A DNA stretch of 8,568 nt from the NCBI GenBank assembly GCA_030587505.1, contig JAUQYY010000092.1, forward strand, positions 1 through 8,568, written 5' to 3'. Shown one piece after another: positions 1 to 5,394 of the stretch; the first letter of the stretch is position 1; each line of letters begins with the position of its first letter. A program made the translations under genes and the position numbers. The stretch is from Candidatus Sigynarchaeota archaeon (lineage in GTDB: Archaea > Asgardarchaeota > Jordarchaeia > Jordarchaeales > Jordarchaeaceae). The notes beneath the pieces are model-generated. The model was not told the origin of the DNA. It ran no database searches and worked only from the letters and a program-made list of their open reading frames with translations.

Positions 1-1262
1 GTCATACCCACCTGCATCGCCGCTGCGATTACGTTGATTTTCTGGTGCACATCCTCGTAGCCTACAATCTGTGCCCCTAGGATTCTGCCTTTTTCATCTG
101 CCAGAATCTTCATCCTGATGAGCTTGCCGCCGGGATAGTACTCGGGCTTAGAGGACCCCGTAACCTTACCTATGATCGGTTTGATTCCGCTTCTCTCTAA
201 CTGGTGTGTTGTGGGTCCAACCGCGGCGATTTGAATCTCGAAAATTTTGGTTATCCGCGTTAGAAGGACGCCCGGAAGCATCTTGGCTTCGCCGCCCGCG
301 GCGTTGATGCCGCAGACCTTACCCTGTCTGACAGCTATGGTGCCCATGCCCATAGGTAGGGGCTGCCGGGTCACAAAGTCGGGGTACTCTGTGCAGTCTC
401 CTGCGCTGTAAATGTCTGGGACGCTTGTTTCGCACTTCTCGTTTACTTTGATGTACTTGGTGGTTCCCAGCTCTACTCCCGCTTTTTCGGCTATTTCGGT
501 GTAGGGTCTCACCCCGGCGCCGATTACAACAAGGTCCGCTGGTATCTCCTTGGTTTCCTTGGTTTCGCGATTTTCGATCAGCACTTTCTCCGCTCTTTCC
601 TCGCCCAGTACCGCTTTCGCCGCTGTGTTGGTGTAGATTTCCATTCCGTGCTTGGTTAGCTCCTCCTCTACAAGTTCTGCCATGTCCGGGTCTATCATCA
701 GTGGTACAACGCTCGGTAGGAATTCTACTATGGCTACCTTCAAGCCTTTTTCCACGAGGTTTTCCGCGGTTTCAACGCCGATGAGCCCCGCGCCTATCAC
801 CACCGCGTTTTTCGCGTTCTCTGCGGCGGCCGCAATGTTCATAGCGTCTTGGAGGGTTCTCAGGAAGTATACACCCTCCTTGTCCTTCACCCCTTCTATC
901 GGTGGGGCCGCGGGGTATGAGCCTGTGGCGATAACCAGCTTATCGTAATTTATGGTTTCTTCCTCTCCTGTTTTGAGATTTTTCACCTTTACCGTTTTGG
1001 CTTTGGAATCGACGTCTGTTACCTCTGTTTCCAGTCGGAGATCTATTTTCGCGAATTTTTCGTACCATCCCGCTTCGTGGGAGATTAAGTTGTGAAAGTC
1101 AGGTATGATTTTCGAGATTGTGTAGGGTAATCCGCATCGGGAGTACTCTGGGTATGGCTCACGAGTTATTAAAACCACTTCGGATTTTCTGTCGGTCTTT
1201 TTTGCCCAAAGCGCAGCTGTCGTGCCAGCGGCTCCTGCACCAATAATTACTATCTTCGCCAT
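1..1262 (-). CDS. FAD-dependent NADH oxidase / CoA-disulfide reductase-type enzyme (3' end outside window)
   Basis: This is a cytoplasmic pyridine nucleotide-disulfide oxidoreductase of the single-cysteine NADH oxidase/CoA-disulfide reductase group. Members pass electrons from NAD(P)H through FAD to oxygen, CoA-disulfide or sulfur compounds. The 420 codons present begin MAKIVIIGAGAAG, the FAD-binding dinucleotide fold. SRCGLPY carries the redox-active Cys43, the usual position in this family. A second dinucleotide fold, VVIGAGLIGVE (residues 154-164), binds NAD(P)H. SAGDC (286-290) is the second FAD-contact motif. The dimerisation domain begins near residue 325 and is still open at the window edge. 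Relatives are commonly about 440-450 residues, so probably some tens of residues are missing. The ATG at 1262 is preceded by GGGTGAGG, a good Shine-Dalgarno site, and by a TATA-like box, so it may have its own promoter. Family membership is firm, but the true substrate cannot be told from sequence. Confidence 0.93.
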   Translation of the reverse strand, partial: MAKIVIIGAGAAGTTAALWAKKTDRKSEVVLITREPYPEYSRCGLPYTISKIIPDFHNLISHEAGWYEKFAKIDLRLETEVTDVDSKAKTVKVKNLKTGEEETINYDKLVIATGSYPAAPPIEGVKDKEGVYFLRTLQDAMNIAAAAENAKNAVVIGAGLIGVETAENLVEKGLKVAIVEFLPSVVPLMIDPDMAELVEEELTKHGMEIYTNTAAKAVLGEERAEKVLIENRETKETKEIPADLVVIGAGVRPYTEIAEKAGVELGTTKYIKVNEKCETSVPDIYSAGDCTEYPDFVTRQPLPMGMGTIAVRQGKVCGINAAGGEAKMLPGVLLTRITKIFEIQIAAVGPTTHQLERSGIKPIIGKVTGSSKPEYYPGGKLIRMKILADEKGRILGAQIVGYEDVHQKINVIAAAMQVGM

Positions 1263-1274
1263 TTTCCTCACCCA

Positions 1275-1290
1275 GTAACTTCTTCGTTAC
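1275..1290 (-). repeat. 16-bp inverted repeat GTAAC-N6-GTTAC in the leader
   Basis: There are two perfect 5-base arms with a 6-base spacer, between the predicted start site and the ribosome site of the NADH oxidase-type gene. It could be a repressor operator placed over the transcription start, or an RNA hairpin with a 6-nt loop in the leader. Five-base arms can occur by chance. Confidence 0.35.
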
Positions 1291-1310
1291 AGGCTATGGA
1301 TTCGTTCCGG

Positions 1311-1318
1311 ATTAAAAC
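1311..1318 (-). promoter_or_regulatory. TATA-like box for the NADH oxidase-type gene
   Basis: The minus strand reads GTTTTAAT within an A/T-rich stretch. An archaeal start site about 25 bases downstream would fall near 1288, leaving a leader of roughly 25 bases that contains the GGGTGAGG ribosome site. The placement is plausible, but it rests on the motif and spacing only. Confidence 0.35.
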
Positions 1319-1333
1319 TTTTTGTCAATTTTA

Positions 1334-1480
1334 CTAATCTATTTGAAACCAATCCTTTAATAACTGTTCGACCAGCTCTAGGGATTCGCTGGACAGTTGC
1401 TGGTAATTGGCTGACACGGAAACGCGGGCACCTTCTAGAGACACGCCAGAGCCCCCGCCCGTTTGCCCGCCGGTCTTTCA
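1334..1480 (-). other. In-frame open extension after the TGA of the zinc-finger gene
   Basis: Directly after TGA (1480-1478) the same frame runs 47 codons to TAG at 1336-1334. The product would start with a Gly-rich linker (KTGGQTGGGSG). A segment ending in an amphipathic-looking helix with SESLELVEQLLKDWF follows. It looks like real protein, so the gene may encode a 102-residue protein through readthrough, or may have suffered a TGG-to-TGA change or a sequencing error. A separate small ORF starting at a GTG inside the extension is also possible. ychF also ends in TGA, so TGA works as a stop in this genome. Confidence 0.4.
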
Positions 1481-1642
1481 GCCTTCACCCTGGCATACTG
1501 GACATGTTACCTTGCCGGTTCCCCAGCAGGTTTTGCATATTATTTTCGTGTAGGGGTCGGTTATTCCACGACCACCACACGTTTTGCATATCACCTTTCC
1601 CGTTCCATTACATCTCGGACATTTCGTGCTTCCGGTCAACAT
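1478..1642 (-). CDS. Tiny DnaJ-type zinc-finger protein (four CxxCxGxG motifs)
   Basis: This is a 54-residue protein that is almost entirely zinc-binding motif: CPRCNGTG (8-15), CKTCGGRG (19-26), CKTCWGTG (36-43) and CPVCQGEG (47-54). These are the four CxxCxGxG repeats of the DnaJ central domain. Here they stand alone, with no J domain or substrate-binding domains, and with only three residues between motifs 1 and 2 and between 3 and 4. By analogy it should bind two zinc ions and could act in protein folding or as a partner-binding module; that role is inferred. The ATG at 1642 is chosen because GAGG precedes it at good spacing. An in-frame TTG at 1675 would add 11 residues. It lies 43 bases after ychF and is probably cotranscribed with it. 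After the TGA stop the frame stays open (see the entry for 1334-1480). Confidence 0.75.
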   Translation of the reverse strand: MLTGSTKCPRCNGTGKVICKTCGGRGITDPYTKIICKTCWGTGKVTCPVCQGEG

Positions 1643-1685
1643 ACATTCCTCTTGTTCAGTTAAGGTTAGAATCAACCCTTTTTGC

Positions 1686-2919
1686 TCATTTCTGCCCTTT
1701 GGCTGCTACTATTCTTATAACGTCCTTATCTTTTAACTCTGCATTCTCCGACAATCTCTGCTTCGACTTGGCGTCCACTGCGTAAATAAAGGATTCACCT
1801 AGGTCTGTGTGTATAAGGTATGCTAGCTCCCTCGCGGTGGTACCCTTCGGTACGAGATAAACGTCTGGTAAAACGTTTCCGTCGTGGTCACTGTACTTAT
1901 TCACGTCTTCGACTGGGTACACCGCGATCATTTCGAGGACTCCGAAAACCGTCTGGTTGAGGGTTTCCTGCACCCCAGTTGACCCATACTTGTCTAGTAT
2001 CTCCTTCTGTATTTTTTCCAAAATACCTTTCTGCTTTTCTGGAATCTTGTCTGGGTTTATAATTTTGAATTTCGAGTCGCCAGGTCTATACTCTATCGCT
2101 CCCTCCTCGGCGAGTTTTCTTAGCATGAACTCTGCGAGCGCGCTGGCTGGCACCACTCTACCCTTCTCCCTGAGCCTTTCCAGGTTCTGAGCCGAGGTTT
2201 TTCGGTCGATTTTATTTGCGCATATGAGCATGGGCTTCGCGGCTCTCTGCAGCTCGTGTGCAAACCTGTACAGGTCGTCGTCACTCCAAGATTTAGGCCT
2301 ATCTGGGCTGAGCTTCGCACTCTGCAGGGCCTTTTTAATATGAATTCTTTTTATCGCCAGCCCGGACAGCCTGTTCATGAGGAGGTCCTCGAGCTTCTCC
2401 TTCGCTACCTCTACTTCCCTCGTGATTCTCTGCCAGTCACGCATTATGATCTGCTTAAGCCACATGGCGATTTCTCTCTCAAGAAACTCCACATCCTCCA
2501 CCGGGTTTCCCGTTCCGGGCTCAATGGGCTTCCCCTCAATGTCTGTTGATCCAGACGCGTCAACCACATGTATGAGCGCGTCGGCGCGCCGGAGATCGTC
2601 CAGGAACTGGTTTCCCAACCCACGTCCCTGCCAAGCGTCGGGCACCAGCCCCGCAACATCGAGCAGGTTCACCGGGATGTAGCGTACCCCGTCTACGCAC
2701 ACGGAGTTTCGAGGGTTGTCCTTCACTCCGAGCTCCTTGCACACGCAGTCTATTCTAACGTAGCCTGTTCCCTGCTGCGCATCCACAGTAGTAAACGGGT
2801 AATCCGCCACCTTGTATTCCGTGAGGCAAGCCGCATTCAGAAAAGTTGTTTCTCGGGCCATGAACACGCTTCGTGTTTCGGATTCCCGAATTCGGCTTAC
2901 CTACGATTCCCACTAACAT
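1686..2919 (-). CDS. ychF: Archaeal YchF/OLA1-type GTPase, interrupted by a 31-nt intron
   Basis: This is a TRAFAC-class P-loop nucleotide hydrolase of the YchF (Obg-like ATPase) family, which associates with ribosomes. The coding sequence is the join of 2919-2883 and 2851-1686 on the minus strand, giving 400 residues, normal for archaeal YchF. In the spliced protein: P-loop GKPNSGKT (7-14), G2 PFTT (31-34), G3 DVAGL (77-81), a coiled helical insertion (about 150-185), G4 NKID (225-228), G5 SAL (248-250), and a C-terminal TGS domain (about 317-395). Unspliced, the frame from ATG 2919 stops at TAG 2757-2755 after 54 residues. An internal GTG at 2867 opens a 393-codon frame that lacks the P-loop; this is what a standard gene call would report. 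The start at 2919 is supported by MLVGIVGKPN, which matches the family's N-terminus, and by AAGGGATGA just upstream. Everything outside the 31 bases is intact, which argues against a pseudogene. The small zinc-finger gene follows after 43 bases. Confidence 0.9.
2852..2882 (-). other. 31-nt archaeal bulge-helix-bulge intron in the ychF P-loop
   Basis: Removing exactly these 31 bases joins codon GGA plus A to AA ACA ACT and restores Ser-Gly-Lys-Thr-Thr of the P-loop, with the intron in phase 1 of the Lys13 codon. The RNA folds as a BHB. The central helix is CGGG (2888-2885) paired with CCCG (2857-2854). The 5' bulge is AAU (2884-2882), cut AA^U. The 3' bulge is AGA (2853-2851), cut AG^A. The inner hairpin has CC/GG, then GAA/UUC and CACG/CGUG, with a one-base bulge on the left, a two-base bulge on the right and a loop AAG. 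The outer helix is weak: only two U-A pairs (2889-2850, 2890-2849). In archaea such signals are cut by the tRNA splicing endonuclease EndA and sealed by RtcB-type ligase. Splicing itself is inferred. Confidence 0.87.
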
Positions 2920-2952
2920 TTTTCATCCCTTCTGACAATTTTGTCTCCACTA

Positions 2953-2961
2953 CTTAAATAA
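2953..2961 (-). promoter_or_regulatory. TATA-like box for ychF
   Basis: The minus strand reads TTATTTAAG, centred 38 bases before the ychF ATG. A start site about 26 bases downstream would leave a leader of about 11 bases holding the AAGGGATGA ribosome site. A second A/T stretch (TATAATAAAG, about 2962-2971) lies just upstream. The fit is good, but only the motif supports it. Confidence 0.45.
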
Positions 2962-2991
2962 CTTTATTATACCCCTCCCTGAGATTAAGAG

Positions 2992-3005
2992 AAAAATCAG
3001 AAAAA
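2992..3005 (-). terminator. Oligo-T tracts, possible terminator after the DUF2095-like gene
   Basis: On the minus strand two runs of five T (3005-3001 and 2996-2992) are separated by CTGA. Oligo-T tracts terminate archaeal RNA polymerase. They lie about 125 bases past the stop of the DUF2095-like gene and just before the ychF promoter, a sensible place to end the upstream transcript. Confidence 0.4.
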
Positions 3006-3029
3006 TTTTTTACGCCTTTCCAACAGACC

Positions 3030-3042
3030 GGAACCGCGTTCC
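3030..3042 (-). repeat. Inverted repeat GGAAC-CGC-GTTCC
   Basis: This is a perfect 5-bp inverted repeat with a 3-base centre in the gap between the DUF2095-like gene and ychF. It lies 70-80 bases upstream of the ychF TATA-like box and upstream of the T-tracts in the direction of transcription. It could be the stem of a terminator hairpin or an operator; short arms make chance possible. Confidence 0.3.
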
Positions 3043-3127
3043 CACAAAAATCAGGTTATTAATTTTTCAATGGAGCTAACTGCAATATCACCCTCCTAAG
3101 TTACTTTTCGAGTTTCATCCACCTGCA

Positions 3128-3433
3128 CTATCGGTACTCCCTCTCAAAGTACCCCCAGGTGATTTTGCTTCCAAAGGATCTCAGTCCCCTTTCCCTAAGC
3201 TGCTTCAGAATGTTGTCAGCATACTCCTGGGAGAGTTCCCCTCTTCTCAGCATGTAGTTAACTATTTCCAGAACCTGTTCTTCGTTATCGCACCTTCTTA
3301 TCACCCTGATTATGTCCAAGTCTCCTATGTCTTCGGTTCTTACTCCGTGTATGGGGGTTTTCATCTCCCCGCTTTCCAGCTCTTTGTACAGGTGGGGGAA
3401 TTCCTCTCTGAATTTCTTCTTGTCAATCTCCAT
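3128..3433 (-). CDS. Small archaeal conserved hypothetical protein, DUF2095-like
   Basis: This is a 101-residue, highly charged soluble protein with no signal peptide, membrane segment or metal motif. It has an acidic/basic helical N-terminus (FREEFPHLYKELESGE), a central IRVIRRCDNEEQVLEIVNYM segment, and a C-terminal RERGLRSFGSKITWGYFERE motif. From memory this resembles the archaeal family DUF2095, whose function is unknown; the assignment needs a profile search. The ATG at 3433 is preceded by GGGAG at good spacing. It starts 53 bases after the radical SAM stop. That gap contains TTTTTTATGAG on the minus strand, which could be a TATA-like box for this gene or a short T-tract ending the upstream message. 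Confidence 0.8.
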   Translation of the reverse strand: MEIDKKKFREEFPHLYKELESGEMKTPIHGVRTEDIGDLDIIRVIRRCDNEEQVLEIVNYMLRRGELSQEYADNILKQLRERGLRSFGSKITWGYFEREYR

Positions 3434-3486
3434 GGCGTACTCCCACTCAAAACTTTCTTTGGCCTCATAAAAAATGTTTCGTAATC

Positions 3487-5115
3487 CTAGTTACAACCTA
3501 ACCCGCATTTGGAACATTTAATACTACAAGGCGGCGAAGTTTCCCCCCTGTAGGCTTTTTCCCTCTCCGCCAAAAGAAACTCCTTACTGACACCGACGTC
3601 CACAGTATCCCATGGGTACACCGCATCCGGGTCCCTTTCAACGCCGACTATCTCTCCGATGATGATTTCCGCCTCCTTTAGTGCGCGTCTCCAAGCTCCC
3701 AAACCACCACCATAGTTCGAAGCCAACTCAATAGCCCTCCCGACGCTGCGGTCCCCTAGGGAGAGAAGCGCCTCTATTGCACCCCACCTAGGATCGAAAC
3801 CTTCTACGCTGATTCTCGGATTTCTCTTTAACCTCGAAGAAATGAGATTCCTGCACTTTCTGACGTACCCCACGGCGGGCTGCGGCTCCCACATGAAGGG
3901 CGTGTGGGGCTTGGGAACGAAGGGGTTAATGCTCAGCCTGACACCCCGGGAAGGAAAACCCAAAGATCCTATCCGCTCCGCCAGACTCACTATACCCTCC
4001 ACGTCCTCCATTGTCTCTGTCGGTAAACCAAGGATGAAGTACATCTTAATGTTTTGGAGTTTCTCCTGAATCATCTCAGCCGCAGAGAAAATCTCGTCAT
4101 CACCGAAACTCTTGTTCACCACTTCCCGCAGCCTCTGGGTTCCCGCCTCCGGCGCCAGTGTGACTGTTCTCGTTCCCCCCTCAGCTAACGCATCCAACAA
4201 TTCCTCGGACACGCAGTCTACGCGGAGACTTGAAACCGAAAGCTCCAAACCCGAATTAACAATACTCCAGCAGAGCTCAACAAGGTCCCTGTAACCCGAC
4301 AGGGAAGGAGCGATGAGTGTAACCTTCCTCACGCCCGTTCTCTCAACACCCTCCTCAATGGTTGACAATGCGGTTTTCACACTGAGGCTTCGCATGGGTC
4401 TGCCCGTGTACCCTATCAGGCAGAACCTGCACCCCCACTCACAACCTCTAGAAATCTCCAGGAGGAGGGACCTTCCAAAAACGGGCACGTGGGGGTCACC
4501 GTCCTCCACTTGGGGAACAACCTGTGTTACTGGTCGGTAAGCCTCCTCGAGAATCTTGCACCACACTCTTTTAACGGGCTCCTTGGAGTATCCGGGAACG
4601 TACACGCCTGGAAGCTCGGAGAGCGCTTCAAGATTCGAACGGGAAAGATTGCCCTCAATGTACACGTCAAGCAGCTCGTCGAGCACAGGCTCCGCTTCGC
4701 CCACAATAAAAAGATCAATGTACTCCGAAAGCGGTTCGGGGTTCTCCAAGACGCAGGGTCCACCCGCAATTATCAAAGGATGATCAGCTCCACGTTTACT
4801 CGAGTGCAGAGGGATACCCGCGTTAGAAATCATCCTCAAAACATTCGTGTAGTCCGTTTCGAACTGAAGCGAAAAACCCACAATATCAAAATTCACCAGG
4901 GGCTGTCCCGACTCAACGGAAAGAGGTGTGGAGACGGAGCTAAACACTCTCTCACAGGCAACGTCTGGACGCGTGTTAAGCATCTCGTAGAGGGTGTGAA
5001 AACCTAAGCAGGACATGGCTACCTGGTACCCGCTGGGATACGCCAAGGCAAATCTGATGTCCACCTTCCTAAAATCCTTTCTTACGACATTAATCTCAGG
5101 CACTTCGAGCTTCAA
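3487..5115 (-). CDS. Radical SAM protein with B12-binding-like N-terminal region and C-terminal Cys cluster
   Basis: This is a radical S-adenosylmethionine enzyme of 542 residues (COG1032/TIGR03960-like architecture). The N-terminal Rossmann-like half holds ALAYPSGYQVAMSCLGFHTLY (24-43), AGGPCVLENPEPL (117-129) and FIVGEAE (136-142), typical of the degenerate cobalamin-binding region of this group; I see no DxHxxG cobalamin motif. The 4Fe-4S motif is CEWGCRFC (Cys225, Cys229, Cys232). The TIM-barrel part includes TLAPEAGTQRLR (319-330) and the glycine-rich ILGLPTET (361-368). The last residues add C530, C534, C537 and C541 (Cx3Cx2Cx3C), which could bind a second cluster or zinc. The reaction and substrate are unknown. 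The TTG at 5115 is chosen because GGGTG precedes it and because family members begin near here. A longer frame from TTG 5202 would add 29 residues, but lacks support. Confidence 0.88.
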   Translation of the reverse strand: MKLEVPEINVVRKDFRKVDIRFALAYPSGYQVAMSCLGFHTLYEMLNTRPDVACERVFSSVSTPLSVESGQPLVNFDIVGFSLQFETDYTNVLRMISNAGIPLHSSKRGADHPLIIAGGPCVLENPEPLSEYIDLFIVGEAEPVLDELLDVYIEGNLSRSNLEALSELPGVYVPGYSKEPVKRVWCKILEEAYRPVTQVVPQVEDGDPHVPVFGRSLLLEISRGCEWGCRFCLIGYTGRPMRSLSVKTALSTIEEGVERTGVRKVTLIAPSLSGYRDLVELCWSIVNSGLELSVSSLRVDCVSEELLDALAEGGTRTVTLAPEAGTQRLREVVNKSFGDDEIFSAAEMIQEKLQNIKMYFILGLPTETMEDVEGIVSLAERIGSLGFPSRGVRLSINPFVPKPHTPFMWEPQPAVGYVRKCRNLISSRLKRNPRISVEGFDPRWGAIEALLSLGDRSVGRAIELASNYGGGLGAWRRALKEAEIIIGEIVGVERDPDAVYPWDTVDVGVSKEFLLAEREKAYRGETSPPCSIKCSKCGLGCN

Positions 5116-5228
5116 TTGAACACCCTTTTCTCGGTTTAGTCCATTAAGAACAAGAGCTGAAAAACTCTTAAAGAAGAACCGCACACAGAAACCAACTGGC
5201 AATTCCCAGTTAAATCCAGCTCAGCTTC

Positions 5229-5236
5229 ATTAAATA
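5229..5236 (-). promoter_or_regulatory. TATA-like box upstream of the radical SAM gene
   Basis: The minus strand reads TATTTAAT, close to the archaeal box A consensus. A start about 25 bases downstream (near 5207) would give a leader of about 90 bases to the TTG at 5115, or a nearly leaderless message if the TTG at 5202 is used. A weaker CTTTAAGAG (about 5166-5174) would give a leader near 30 bases, so the promoter is not settled. Confidence 0.4.
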
Positions 5237-5280
5237 CTGAAACCACGTCAAACTTTTGAAGCTTTTGGGTAACTAGGCCT

Positions 5281-5315
5281 GGTGTAACCCCCCTACATCC
5301 ATTCTTCTTTACACC
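5281..5315 (-). repeat. Inverted repeat GGTGTAA-N21-TTACACC
   Basis: Perfect 7-base arms at 5281-5287 and 5309-5315 lie in the 192-base coding gap after the GlmU-like gene. On the RNA they would form a 7-bp stem around a 21-base loop rich in G and A. No T-tract follows, so it is not a classic terminator. It may be a 3' RNA element, or an operator about 50-85 bases upstream of the radical SAM TATA-like box. Confidence 0.4.
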
Positions 5316-5394
5316 TGTTCAGAGGTTTGCTCAGCTATGGATTCTCTTATTGGCGTCTCTCAGGGTTCTTTTTTCTTGGGTTTCCTCCACTTCT

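Noticed and set aside
1478..1480. Confident call of selenocysteine at the TGA
   Set aside because: There is no visible SECIS-like hairpin and no Sec machinery in the window; ychF also ends in TGA.
1400..1500. A second BHB intron that would remove the TGA of the zinc-finger gene
   Set aside because: The best pairing (GCCAG near 1490 with CTGGC near 1448) puts the cuts 46 bases apart. The joined frame then hits a stop at once, and other 4-base pairings are absent or leave the TGA in the exon.
1686..2867. Taking the 393-codon frame from GTG 2867 as the true ychF product
   Set aside because: It lacks the P-loop, and its first six codons come from intron sequence, while the missing N-terminus is encoded just upstream in another frame.
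1686..2919. ychF as a pseudogene
   Set aside because: All GTPase motifs and the TGS domain are intact, the only lesion is the 31 bases, and its borders match a splice signal exactly.
2990..3127. C/D box guide RNA in the gap before ychF
   Set aside because: CTGA occurs twice, but no convincing RTGATGA box C at the right distance is present.
4489..5007. 172-codon open frame on the plus strand
   Set aside because: It lies antisense inside the radical SAM gene, whose protein has clear family motifs; the plus-strand product shows no recognisable feature. Other plus-strand frames are likewise shadows.
5116..5202. N-terminal extension of the radical SAM protein from TTG 5202
   Set aside because: No ribosome site precedes it and the extra residues do not resemble the family; TTG 5115 has GGGTG upstream.
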